NCBI RefSeq assembly: GCF_002939185.1
Contig: NZ_POVL01000018.1
Location: forward strand, 17,363-81,362
Origin: Enterobacter sichuanensis
Lineage (GTDB): Bacteria; Pseudomonadota; Gammaproteobacteria; Enterobacterales; Enterobacteriaceae
Direction: 5' to 3'
Length of the DNA: 64,000 nt
The notes beneath the pieces are model-generated. The model searched no databases. It saw only the letters and a program-made list of their open reading frames with translations, and had not been told where the DNA came from. The position numbers and the translations under genes are program-made. The stretch's first letter is position 1. Every line of letters begins with the position of its first letter. Shown here in pieces: positions 29,022 through 37,545 of this stretch.

Positions 29022-29291
29022 GTGCTTCTCCATCAATGCAGGTGCTTGTCATTATAGATAGATTTTTGAGGCCGTTACATTAACAGTTCTCTGTTAAATA
29101 CCCTTTATTTTTTACTCAAATTTACCCTTTGTGATGATATTGCATCATGATGCGCATAATGCGTTATCTTTATTTTATATTCCTTAAATAACAGTAGATT
29201 ATCATTATAATTTACGCATAAATTATTCCTGACTGGCACCATGGCGTATCGTCGTCCACACTTATCTCTTTAAGCAAAAGAGAGGTTAATG

Positions 29292-29522
29292 ATGCCCTAT
29301 AAAACGAAACGCGAATTACCGGATAACGTACAAAACGTACTCCCCGATCACGCGCAGGAGATCTACAAAGAGGCGTTTAACAGCGCCTGGGATCAATACA
29401 AAGATAAGGACGATCGCCGGGATGATGCCAGCCGTGAAGAGACGGCGCACAAAGTCGCCTGGGCCGCAGTCAAACATGATTATGAGAAAGGAGACGATGA
29501 TAAATGGCATAAAAAGAAATAG
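29292..29522 (+). CDS. chaB: ChaB, putative cation transport regulator
   Basis: 76 residues if started at the second ATG (MPYKTKRELPDNVQNVLP), as in E. coli. DNA/RNA-like charged fold with conserved AQEIYKEAFNSAWDQYKDK and a C-terminal KWHKKK. Associated with ChaA regulation; the mechanism is unclear. Confidence 0.93.
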   Translation: MPYKTKRELPDNVQNVLPDHAQEIYKEAFNSAWDQYKDKDDRRDDASREETAHKVAWAAVKHDYEKGDDDKWHKKK

Positions 29523-29699
29523 CCGTGAAATCATTCGCTGCCTTCATTTTGACTTTTCAGGCGGTTGAACTGCTGTTGTATTGCAACGGGTCCGCTAATT
29601 GCTTATCGTTATTTTACCGCTGGTAAAATGACCAGCACATAATGCCGGGAAGGCGAATTACAGATGTCGCAAGGAAGCATGCAGTGGCGGAGGTGTAAA

Positions 29700-30395
29700 G
29701 TGTTAACGCGTGATTTCTTAATGAAGGCAGATTGTAAGACGGCATTTGGTGCTATTGAGGAATCGCTTCTCTGGTCAGCTGAACAACGTGCGGCGTCGCT
29801 CGCTGCCACGCTTGCCTGCCGCCCGGATGATGGCCCGGTATGGATTTTTGGCTACGGTTCACTGATGTGGAACCCGGCTCTGGAATTTGTCGAATCGGCG
29901 ACGGGTACGCTCCCCGGATGGCATCGCGCATTTTGCCTGCGATTAACCGCCGGACGCGGCAGCGCGTGTCAGCCGGGACGCATGCTTGCACTGAAAGAGG
30001 GCGGTCGCACCACGGGAGTGGCCTATCGTCTTCCTGATGCCACGCTGGAAGAGGAGCTGACGCTGCTCTGGAAGCGTGAGATGATCACCGGTTGTTATAT
30101 GCCGAGCTGGTGCAAGCTGGACCTCGACGACGGACGCACCGTCAATGCGCTGGTCTTTATTATGGATCCGCGTCATCCGCTGTACGAAGCGGACACCCGC
30201 ACGCAGGTGATTGCGCCGTTAATTGCCGCCGCCAGCGGGCCGCTGGGCACCAACGCGCAGTATCTCTTCTCCCTCGATCAGGAACTGACCCGCCTCGGCA
30301 TGAAGGACGACTGTCTGAATGAGCTGGTGGTGAAGGTGAAGGCGCTGCTGGAAGGAAATGCGGTCAACAGCACGCTGCGACCGGGCTTTGCCTGA
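29700..30395 (+). CDS. chaC: Glutathione-specific gamma-glutamylcyclotransferase ChaC
   Basis: 231 residues from the GTG at 29700, which has GGAGG 9 bases upstream and aligns with the E. coli start (VLTRDFLMKADCKTAFGAIE); the frame is open to 29664. Nucleotide/substrate loop FGYGSLMWNP and KREMITGCYMPSWCKL are intact. Degrades glutathione to 5-oxoproline and Cys-Gly. Confidence 0.95.
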   Translation: MLTRDFLMKADCKTAFGAIEESLLWSAEQRAASLAATLACRPDDGPVWIFGYGSLMWNPALEFVESATGTLPGWHRAFCLRLTAGRGSACQPGRMLALKEGGRTTGVAYRLPDATLEEELTLLWKREMITGCYMPSWCKLDLDDGRTVNALVFIMDPRHPLYEADTRTQVIAPLIAAASGPLGTNAQYLFSLDQELTRLGMKDDCLNELVVKVKALLEGNAVNSTLRPGFA

Positions 30396-30425
30396 TAATA
30401 CGCCCGGCTTGCCGGGCGTGTGACG

Positions 30426-30665
30426 TTATGCTGCCACGTAGCTGACGGAATGCTCCAGTGACTGACTGTGGCTGTCGATCAGCACATCCCACGTGCCGGT
30501 ATAGGGCACGGTAAGCCAGGCTTTGTCATCCTGCACGGTCAGAATATCCGCCTGGGACTGTTTCTGTGCCTTTGAACTCATCAGATGAATACGACAGCGC
30601 TCTGAGCAGCGCACCACGACCGTATCCCCGCCAAACAGTTTCAAACTTGTTTTTACCAGTGCCAT
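30426..30665 (-). CDS. DUF1883-like small protein
   Basis: 79 residues, all-beta looking (VVRCSERCRIHLMSS... WLTVPYTGTWDVLIDSHSQS). The TVPYTGTWDVLID pattern resembles DUF1883 proteins. No signal or membrane segment. Function unknown. It lies between chaC and a chemoreceptor and is not in the E. coli order. Confidence 0.6.
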   Translation of the reverse strand: MALVKTSLKLFGGDTVVVRCSERCRIHLMSSKAQKQSQADILTVQDDKAWLTVPYTGTWDVLIDSHSQSLEHSVSYVAA

Positions 30666-30876
30666 TTTTTACCCCGTAGTCTTAAACAACGCTCTCCCTG
30701 CAGCCATATCCGAGCGTGATGTTGTTCACAATTCACTCATGGCATAACACCAAAGGGGAGGGGGTGGGATGCTGATTTTGATCAAAAAATGGCATAACGA
30801 TTAAACAAAAATGACAATATTCCTCAAAATGTCAGCTGGCGCGCGTTTTAGCCGCTAAACGCGCGCCGGATTAACA

Positions 30877-32661
30877 TTAAATGCGGAAATGGCCGGCGGT
30901 TTCAGCAAGGTCGCCCGCCTGGCTCTGCAGGGCACCAGCCGCGGCGGCAGATTGCACGACCAGTTCGGCGTTCTGCTGTACCATGCGGTCGAGATGGGTT
31001 ACCGCGTGGTTAATCTCGTGAATGCCTTTCATCTGCTCGCTGGTGGCGATGGAGATTTCGCGCATGATGCCGGAGACGCTGCCGATGCTGGAGCGGATCT
31101 CATCCATGCTTTCCCCGGCCAGATGTACGTAGCGAGAGCCGGTCGCCACGCTGTCGGTGGTGGAATCAATCAGTGATTTAATCTCCTTCGCCGCCTGGGC
31201 GCTACGGCTGGCCAGGTTGCGCACTTCGCCCGCCACCACGGCAAACCCGCGACCCTGCTCGCCGGCGCGGGCCGCTTCGACGGAAGCGTTCAGCGCCAGA
31301 ATGTTGGTCTGGAAAGCAATACCGTCAATCACGCTGGTGATATCGCCAATTTTGGCCGACGCCACTTCGATGGACTGCATGGTGCTGATCGCCTGCGATA
31401 CCACCTCGCCGCCGCGGGCCGCGGCCGCTGAGGCCTTGCTCGCCTGGTCGTTCGCTTCCGCCGCCGACTCATTTGACTGGGTCACGGAGGCGGTGATCTG
31501 CTCCACGGCGCTGGCCGTCTCGCGCAGACTGGATGCCGCCTGCTCGGTACGTCCGGAAAGATCCTGGTTACCGGCGGCAATCTCCTGCGCGGCATTTTTC
31601 ACCGACTCGCTGGCATCACGGAGTTGCACCATCACCACCGCGAGCTTATCGCTGAAGGCGTTAAAGGCCTGGGCGATCTGCGCGACTTCGTCCTCGCCGG
31701 CGTCCGGCAGGCGCTGCGACAGATCGTTGGTGCCGTTGGCAATGTTATGCATCGCGTCGCGAATGTCAGACAGACGCTTCAGCAGACGGGCAATCAGGAA
31801 ATGGACAATGGCCGCGCTCAGCAGCGCCAGGATCACCAGCGAAATCGCCGATGCTTTAAGCAGGGAACGCATGCCGGAGGTGGCGTCACCGTTGTCGAGG
31901 GCGACCACTAACAGCCAGTTGGTGCCCGGCACGGCGGTCGCCACGAAGGTTTTCTCGACGTCATTCAGGGTTCCGTCGACCAGATTGCCACTTTTCAGTG
32001 CGGCAAAATCGATGCCTTTGATGGTCTCAGCAAACGGTTTGAGCGTCAGAGCCGGATCGTTAGCCGCAATCACGCTGCCATCGCTGTTAAGAAGTAACCC
32101 GCTGCTGGCCGGGGTAGGATGGATCCCGCGCACGTTCGCCACCACGCTGTCCATGGCCACATCACCCGCCACGACCGCTTTCAGGGCGCCATTTTCTTTC
32201 ACCGGCACGGCGAAGGTCACCACCAGTTTCCCGGTTCCGGCGTCGACATACGGCGCAGTCACAACCGGACCGTCGGTGCTGACCACCTGCTGATACCACG
32301 GGCGAATGGTCGGATCATAATCCGCAGGTACACCGGCAGGCTCGGAGAATTTTGCCGTTTTGCTGGCGTAGCCCACATAGACGTTGGTGAACCCACCCGC
32401 CTGGGCAAGCTGTTTAAACACCGGAACCGGATCATCACTCAGCGCCACGCTCCGGGCGGAGGCGATCACGGTCATCTTGCTTTTGACCCAGTCGGCAATC
32501 GCCATATTATGGCTGGCGCTGGTGCTGGTCAGGATATCGCGCTGGGACTGCTGGTTATCCTGGCGCGTGACCTGGAAGTTGATAACCGTATTGAGGAGAA
32601 GGGCGACGACCAGGCAGCCTGTCGTCGCGGCAATAATGCGAGCACGAATCGATCTGAACAT
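30877..32661 (-). CDS. Methyl-accepting chemotaxis protein with dCache-type sensor
   Basis: 594 residues. TM1 at about 8-30 (RIIAATTGCLVVALLLNTVI), a large periplasmic domain (about 40-275) with the dCache pattern DPTIRPWYQQVVSTDGPVVT and APYVDAGTGKLVVTFAVPV, TM2 at about 275-297, HAMP, then the cytoplasmic hairpin with the signalling tip IAFQTNILALNASVEAARAG. The C-terminus (AGDLAETAGHFRI) lacks an NWETF-type CheR pentapeptide. It belongs to the family sensing amino acids or organic acids; the ligand is unknown. A FliA-type promoter lies upstream. Confidence 0.93.
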   Translation of the reverse strand: MFRSIRARIIAATTGCLVVALLLNTVINFQVTRQDNQQSQRDILTSTSASHNMAIADWVKSKMTVIASARSVALSDDPVPVFKQLAQAGGFTNVYVGYASKTAKFSEPAGVPADYDPTIRPWYQQVVSTDGPVVTAPYVDAGTGKLVVTFAVPVKENGALKAVVAGDVAMDSVVANVRGIHPTPASSGLLLNSDGSVIAANDPALTLKPFAETIKGIDFAALKSGNLVDGTLNDVEKTFVATAVPGTNWLLVVALDNGDATSGMRSLLKASAISLVILALLSAAIVHFLIARLLKRLSDIRDAMHNIANGTNDLSQRLPDAGEDEVAQIAQAFNAFSDKLAVVMVQLRDASESVKNAAQEIAAGNQDLSGRTEQAASSLRETASAVEQITASVTQSNESAAEANDQASKASAAAARGGEVVSQAISTMQSIEVASAKIGDITSVIDGIAFQTNILALNASVEAARAGEQGRGFAVVAGEVRNLASRSAQAAKEIKSLIDSTTDSVATGSRYVHLAGESMDEIRSSIGSVSGIMREISIATSEQMKGIHEINHAVTHLDRMVQQNAELVVQSAAAAGALQSQAGDLAETAGHFRI

Positions 32662-32692
32662 AAGTGAAATACCTGCTGTGTTGTTTCCATGC

Positions 32693-32720
32693 CTATCGGC
32701 AACCCAGCAGGTAAACTTGA
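32693..32720 (-). promoter_or_regulatory. FliA (sigma-28) promoter of the chemoreceptor gene
   Basis: On the minus strand TCAAGTTT, then 12 bases, then GCCGATAG, close to the sigma-28 consensus TAAAGTTT-N11-GCCGATAA. It lies about 32 bp before the chemoreceptor ATG, implying co-expression with late flagellar genes. Confidence 0.65.
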
Positions 32721-32767
32721 TGCTGAAACCGCGTCCATAAGAAAAAAATATTTTTACGGGTTTATTA

Positions 32768-33121
32768 TTAAAAAGTTAATACTTTATCAGCGGTCAGAGT
32801 CCACTCAGCCAGTTCAACCAGGGTACCGATCTCCACGCCGTCAATCAGCGGCAGGCCGGTGACGCCCCGCCCGTCGGTGCAGGTTTTGCACAGTTTCACC
32901 GGCACATTTTGCGCGGTCAGGATCTCCAGCATCTGCTGAATGTTATAGCCCTCTGCGGGTCTCTGCCCCTTCAAACCTGCAGTGACCGCGTCCGACATTA
33001 AAAAGAGTCGCAACGCCAGGTCGCTCTCCTTTTCGCGCAGCGCAATGGCCAGACGCAGGCTGTTAAAAAGGGATTCGCTGCCGTAGGCCGCACCGTTGGC
33101 GACAATCACAATCTTTTGCAT
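32768..33121 (-). CDS. ychN: YchN, DsrE-like sulfur-relay family protein
   Basis: 117 residues, E. coli length (MQKIVIVANGAAYGSESLFN...). A DsrE/F-type fold that forms hexamers in E. coli. Conserved LCKTCTDGRG holds the two cysteines. Role undefined. Divergent from nasR. Confidence 0.95.
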   Translation of the reverse strand: MQKIVIVANGAAYGSESLFNSLRLAIALREKESDLALRLFLMSDAVTAGLKGQRPAEGYNIQQMLEILTAQNVPVKLCKTCTDGRGVTGLPLIDGVEIGTLVELAEWTLTADKVLTF

Positions 33122-33141
33122 CTTGACTCCTGTTCTTATAA

Positions 33142-33157
33142 AGGCACGAATATTGCT
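33142..33157 (+). promoter_or_regulatory. Possible sigma-54 promoter for nasR
   Basis: AGGCACGAATATTGCT has the GG-N10-GC (-24/-12) spacing (GG at 33143-33144, GC at 33155-33156), 38 bp before the nasR ATG. Match is partial at the surrounding positions. Confidence 0.4.
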
Positions 33158-33193
33158 TAGCTTTCACGGGTTTCGCTGTTCCGGAGAGTAAGC

Positions 33194-34378
33194 ATGACAT
33201 TAATGGCTGGCATTTCACCAGGGGCTAACGAATGGCTCCAGCGCGCAAGGACGATGCGCCGGGAGCAGCTCAGCAAACTGGCACAGCTGGGCGTGCTTGT
33301 GCATGGCATCAGCCAGCTGGTGCACATGTTACAGTGCGAGCGCGGGGCTTCCAACGTCTGGCTCTGCTCACAGGGTCAGCTTTACGCCCCCGAATGCAAA
33401 GCCAGCCGGGCGCTGGTGGATGAAAACCTGGCTGCCCTGTATGGCATTCTCGACAAACAGTCCCCTGTTCCGGGAAGTGCCGTTTGTGAACGCATCGGCG
33501 GCGCGCTGCAAAGCCTGGATATGCTTCCCGCCCTGCGTGACGGCGTGCGCCAGCAAACCCTTACGGCGCCGCAGGCGATGGAGCACTACTCGCGCATGCT
33601 TCGCCATCTGCTCAGTATCGTGCCGCAGCTTAATGACAGCATTGACGATCCGCACATCGCCGGGCGTTTTGTCGCCCTGTATAGCCTGATGCAGGGGAAA
33701 GAGCTGGCGGGACAAGAGCGGGCCCTGGGGGCGATTGGCTTCACGCAGGGCTTTTTCGATGATGTCACCCGCCAGAGGCTGGTTGACCGCATTGACGGAC
33801 AGCAGGCCTGTTTTGAGATCTTTCTCTCGCACAGCCACGCTGAGGTGCAGACCACCTTTACCCTGAACTGCCAGCCCGATCGTGAAACGGAGCAACTCCG
33901 GCGCGTGGCCTGCACCCGCCAGCCTGCCGCCGATAATGGCACTACCGCATTGACCTGGTTCGCCCTGCAAACCTCGCGCCTTGAACACCTGCGCGCGCTG
34001 GAAGAGACCATGATTGCCGATCTGATGCTCGCCGTGGACGCGCGTATTCACCGTGACGACGACTACGCACCGCCCGCCGATGAGCAAGACGATCCGCTGA
34101 TCCACTACCCGGAAAAACCGTTGCTCACCCTGGTTCGCCAGCAGGCGCGCGAGATAGAGCAACTCTCCCGTCAGCTTGCGTCGCTGCGCGATACGCTTGA
34201 AGAGCGTAAAACCATTGATAAAGCGAAAAGCGTGCTGATGACCCACCAGAATATGAGTGAAGAACAGGCCTGGACGGCGCTGCGCAAAATGGCGATGGAC
34301 AAGAACCAGAGAATGGTGGATATCGCCCGCGCGCTGCTCATGGTGAAGCACCTCTGGGAAGTAACACCAAAGGAGTAG
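33194..34378 (+). CDS. nasR: Nitrate/nitrite-responsive antiterminator NasR
   Basis: 394 residues. The N-terminal two thirds is an NIT sensor domain (helical, LVHMLQCERGASNVWLCSQG). The C-terminal ANTAR domain has IDKAKSVLMTHQNMSEEQAW and MVDIARALL. In Klebsiella oxytoca NasR binds nitrate or nitrite and then the nasF leader RNA, preventing termination. The leader with its hairpins lies immediately downstream here. Confidence 0.95.
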   Translation: MTLMAGISPGANEWLQRARTMRREQLSKLAQLGVLVHGISQLVHMLQCERGASNVWLCSQGQLYAPECKASRALVDENLAALYGILDKQSPVPGSAVCERIGGALQSLDMLPALRDGVRQQTLTAPQAMEHYSRMLRHLLSIVPQLNDSIDDPHIAGRFVALYSLMQGKELAGQERALGAIGFTQGFFDDVTRQRLVDRIDGQQACFEIFLSHSHAEVQTTFTLNCQPDRETEQLRRVACTRQPAADNGTTALTWFALQTSRLEHLRALEETMIADLMLAVDARIHRDDDYAPPADEQDDPLIHYPEKPLLTLVRQQAREIEQLSRQLASLRDTLEERKTIDKAKSVLMTHQNMSEEQAWTALRKMAMDKNQRMVDIARALLMVKHLWEVTPKE

Positions 34379-34468
34379 CTGCACAATCCGTGGGCATTTT
34401 GTGCCTGATTGAGGTGCGTAAACGTGAGGGTAAGGCGGTTGGCACCGCGAAAACTGCGCGTTAAAACC

Positions 34469-34484
34469 TGGCATTCACTTTGCA
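34469..34484 (+). promoter_or_regulatory. Sigma-54 promoter of the nasFEDCBA operon
   Basis: TGGCATTCACTTTGCA has GG (34470-34471) and GC (34482-34483) ten bases apart, the -24/-12 rule. Upstream, GCACAATCCGTGG (34381-34393) resembles an NtrC half-palindrome GCAC-N5-GTGC. This agrees with Ntr control of the Klebsiella nas operon. Expected transcript start is near 34495. Confidence 0.75.
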
Positions 34485-34509
34485 TTATCAGATTAACCAT
34501 TTTTGACGG

Positions 34510-34587
34510 TGCGCCAACGGCGGTGCATCAGTCTTCGGGATAAAGGCGTCCAGCGGTGCTTCGGCACTGTCGGGCGCTTTTTTTTTG
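34510..34587 (+). promoter_or_regulatory. nasF leader: ANTAR hairpin and attenuator terminator
   Basis: TGCGCC-AACGGC-GGTGCA (34510-34527) is a 6-bp stem with a hexaloop having A at position 1 and G at position 4, as ANTAR targets require. From 34545 a long GC-rich hairpin with a TTCG loop runs to GGGCGC and is followed by nine Ts (terminator). AGCGGT within its 5' arm could be the second ANTAR loop. NasR binding should block the terminator, so transcription continues into nasF only with nitrate. Confidence 0.8.
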
Positions 34588-34608
34588 GGTTTTTTTTCAG
34601 GAGTGGTC

Positions 34609-35856
34609 ATGGCGGATTTGTCGAGACGGCGGTTTTTGCAGGCCAGCATGCTGGCGAGTGGGGCAATGCTGCTACCGGGGGTCATGCAGGCCGCATGGGC
34701 GGCAGGCTCGGATAAACCGGAGCAGGAAACAGTGCGCATCGGGTTTATCCCGCTGACCGACTGCGCGCCGGTGATTATCGCAGCGCTGAAAGGGTTTGAT
34801 AAAAAGTACGGCATCACCATCGTGCCCACTAAAGAGGCGAGCTGGGCGGCGGTGCGCGACAAGCTGGTAGCGGGCGAACTGGATGCCGCGCACATTCTCT
34901 ACGGCCTGCTGTACGGACTGGAGCTGGGGATCGCCGGAAAGCCGCAGCAGATGGCCAACCTGATGACCCTCAACCAGAACGGGCAGGCGATTACGCTCTC
35001 CGCCGATCTGGCCGAAAAGGGTGTTCGCGATCTCGACGGGCTGAAAAAGCTGACCGGGCAGCAGGCGCCGGGGACATACACCTTTGCGCATACCTTCCCG
35101 ACCGGCACGCATGCCATGTGGCTCTACTACTGGCTGGCCAGCGCGGGCATTCATCCGTTTGACGATGTCCGCACCGTGGTGGTACCGCCACCGCAAATGG
35201 TGATGAACATGCGCATTGGCAACATGGTCGGCTTTTGCGTCGGCGAGCCGTGGAACGCGCGGGCCATCAACGATCGTATCGGTTTTACCGCTGCGACGTC
35301 TCAGTCCATCTGGGCCGATCATCCGGAAAAAATCCTCGGCACGCGTCGCGAGTGGGTGGAGAAAAACCCGCACACCGCGCGGGCGCTGGTCAGCGCCGTG
35401 CTGGAGGCGGCGCGCTGGATTGACGCGTCCCCGGAAAACAAACGCGAGACCGCGCAGATCCTCTCCCGCCGCGCGTGGCTGAACACCAAAGAGCAGTACC
35501 TTACCGGGCGGATGCTGGGCGAGTACGACAACGGCGTGGGTTCGCGCTGGCAGGACGCGCATCCGATTCGCTTCTTCAACGACGGTGCCGTCAGCTACCC
35601 GTATCTTTCCGACGGCATGTGGTTCTTAACCCAGTTCCGCCGCTGGGGGTTGCTCAAATCCGCCCCGGACTATGCGGGCATTGCGCAGCGCATTAACCAG
35701 ACCTCGGTCTGGCAGGATGCCGCCACGGCAGTAGGGGGGATTACCGTCCCGGCGTCACCGCTGCGCAGCAGCACATTGATGGACGGCACCGTCTGGAACG
35801 GTACCGACCCGGAAGGATACGCCAACCGTTTCGCTATTCACCGTAGAGGGGCCTGA
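34609..35856 (+). CDS. nasF: Nitrate ABC transporter substrate-binding protein
   Basis: 415 residues from the ATG at 34609 (MADLSRRRFLQASML), with AGGAG at a good distance. SRRRFLQA is a twin-arginine signal, so the protein is exported folded. The mature part (VRIGFIPLTDCAPVIIAALK) matches NrtA/NasF nitrate-binding proteins. First gene after the attenuator. The frame is open to 34585 inside the leader, but that would place the Tat motif internally. Confidence 0.94.
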   Translation: MADLSRRRFLQASMLASGAMLLPGVMQAAWAAGSDKPEQETVRIGFIPLTDCAPVIIAALKGFDKKYGITIVPTKEASWAAVRDKLVAGELDAAHILYGLLYGLELGIAGKPQQMANLMTLNQNGQAITLSADLAEKGVRDLDGLKKLTGQQAPGTYTFAHTFPTGTHAMWLYYWLASAGIHPFDDVRTVVVPPPQMVMNMRIGNMVGFCVGEPWNARAINDRIGFTAATSQSIWADHPEKILGTRREWVEKNPHTARALVSAVLEAARWIDASPENKRETAQILSRRAWLNTKEQYLTGRMLGEYDNGVGSRWQDAHPIRFFNDGAVSYPYLSDGMWFLTQFRRWGLLKSAPDYAGIAQRINQTSVWQDAATAVGGITVPASPLRSSTLMDGTVWNGTDPEGYANRFAIHRRGA

Positions 35857-35858
35857 TT

Positions 35859-36737
35859 ATGCAGCATCTGCAAAAGACGACATCACACGAGACGCCGGAG
35901 AGTGGGGAGGTGATTATTCTGCCTCCGGTGCAGGTTCGCCGCCGTACCCCGACGTTTGCCCGCCGGATGAACGCGATTTTTCAGCGCCTCATTCCGGCGT
36001 TTCTGGGGCTGGGGCTGCTGGTCGTGCTCTGGCAACTGGCCGCGATCAACAGCAAAGGATTCCCGACGCCGCTCAGCACCCTCGACTCGGCGTTAACGCT
36101 GTTCGCCGATCCCTTTTACCGTGACGGCCCCAACGACATGGGCATCGGCTGGAATGTGCTCGCCTCACTGCAGCGCGTGGCGGTGGGCTTTGGCCTGGCC
36201 GCGCTCGCCGGGATCCCGCTCGGCTTTCTGATTGGTCGCTTCACCTTTTTCTCACGCATGTTCAGCCCGCTCATCGCGCTGTTGCGCCCGGTCAGCCCGC
36301 TGGCCTGGCTGCCTATCGGCCTGCTGTTGTTCCAGAAAGCGGAGCCGGCTTCCAGCTGGACCATTTTTATCTGCTCGATCTGGCCGATGGTGATCAACAC
36401 CGCTGAAGGGGTGCGCCGTATTCCACAGGACTACCTCAACGTTGCCCGCGTGCTGCAGCTCTCCGAGTGGACCATCCTGCGCCGTATTCTCTTTCCGGCC
36501 GTGCTGCCGGCGGTGTTGACCGGGGTGCGCCTGTCCATCGGCATTGCCTGGCTGGTCATTGTCGCCGCCGAGATGCTGACCGGCGGTTTAGGGATCGGCT
36601 TCTGGATCTGGAATGAGTGGAACAACCTCAACGTCGAAAACATTCTCATCGCCATCGTCATCATTGGCGTGGTCGGGTTACTGCTGGAGCAGGGGCTGAT
36701 GCTGATCGCCCGCCGCTTTAGCTGGCAGGAAAAATAA
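35859..36737 (+). CDS. nasE: Nitrate ABC transporter permease
   Basis: 292 residues with six membrane segments and the EAA loop (VARVLQLSEWTILRRILFPA), as in NrtB-type permeases. Starts 2 bp after nasF. Forms the channel for nitrate uptake together with NasD. Confidence 0.93.
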   Translation: MQHLQKTTSHETPESGEVIILPPVQVRRRTPTFARRMNAIFQRLIPAFLGLGLLVVLWQLAAINSKGFPTPLSTLDSALTLFADPFYRDGPNDMGIGWNVLASLQRVAVGFGLAALAGIPLGFLIGRFTFFSRMFSPLIALLRPVSPLAWLPIGLLLFQKAEPASSWTIFICSIWPMVINTAEGVRRIPQDYLNVARVLQLSEWTILRRILFPAVLPAVLTGVRLSIGIAWLVIVAAEMLTGGLGIGFWIWNEWNNLNVENILIAIVIIGVVGLLLEQGLMLIARRFSWQEK

Positions 36738-36746
36738 GGAGCGAAG

Positions 36747-37535
36747 ATGAAACCGATAATTCAGGTCCAGGCCGTGAGCCAGCGTTTTTCCACCGCCAGC
36801 GGTGAGTTTCTGGCGCTGCAAAACGTCTCGTTTGATATTCACGAAGGTGAAACCGTGAGCCTGATCGGTCACTCCGGCTGCGGTAAATCGACGCTGCTGA
36901 ACCTTATCGCCGGAATAACGCTGCCGACGGAAGGCGGGCTGATTTGCGATAACCGTGAAATCGCCGGGCCGGGTCCGGAGCGCGCGGTCGTGTTCCAGAA
37001 CCATTCCCTGCTGCCGTGGCTTACCTGCTTCGACAACGTGGCCCTGGCGGTGGATCACGTGTTCCGCCACACCATGAGCAAGGCGGAGCGTCGGGAGTGG
37101 ATTGAACACAACCTCGATCGCGTGCAGATGGGGCACGCCCTGCATAAGCGGCCGGGAGAGATCTCCGGCGGCATGAAGCAGCGCGTCGGCATTGCCCGCG
37201 CGCTGGCGATGAAGCCGAAGGTGTTGCTGATGGATGAGCCGTTTGGCGCGCTGGATGCGCTGACCCGCGCCCATCTGCAGGACTCAGTGATGCAGATCCA
37301 GCAGGCGCTGAACACCACCATTGTGCTTATCACCCACGATGTGGATGAAGCGGTACTGCTCTCCGATCGCGTACTGATGATGACTAACGGCCCGGCGGCG
37401 ACCGTCGGGGAGATCCTGCAAGTTGACCTGCCGCGCCCGCGTAACCGGGTGCAGCTGGCGGACGACAGCCGCTATCACCATCTGCGTCAGCAGATCCTGC
37501 ATTTCCTTTATGAAAAACAGCCCAAAGCGGCATAA
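36747..37535 (+). CDS. nasD: Nitrate ABC transporter ATP-binding protein
   Basis: 262 residues: Walker A GHSGCGKST, signature EISGGMKQRVGIARALA (SGG variant typical of NrtC/D), Walker B VLLMDEPFGALDALT and H-loop ITHDVDEAVLL. Energises the NasFE transporter. GGAG precedes the ATG. Confidence 0.95.
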   Translation: MKPIIQVQAVSQRFSTASGEFLALQNVSFDIHEGETVSLIGHSGCGKSTLLNLIAGITLPTEGGLICDNREIAGPGPERAVVFQNHSLLPWLTCFDNVALAVDHVFRHTMSKAERREWIEHNLDRVQMGHALHKRPGEISGGMKQRVGIARALAMKPKVLLMDEPFGALDALTRAHLQDSVMQIQQALNTTIVLITHDVDEAVLLSDRVLMMTNGPAATVGEILQVDLPRPRNRVQLADDSRYHHLRQQILHFLYEKQPKAA

Positions 37536-37545
37536 AGGGGCAGCC

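Noticed and set aside
33368..34474. 368-codon minus-strand frame across nasR and its leader
   Set aside because: Antisense to nasR with its ANTAR domain; would run through the nas promoter region.
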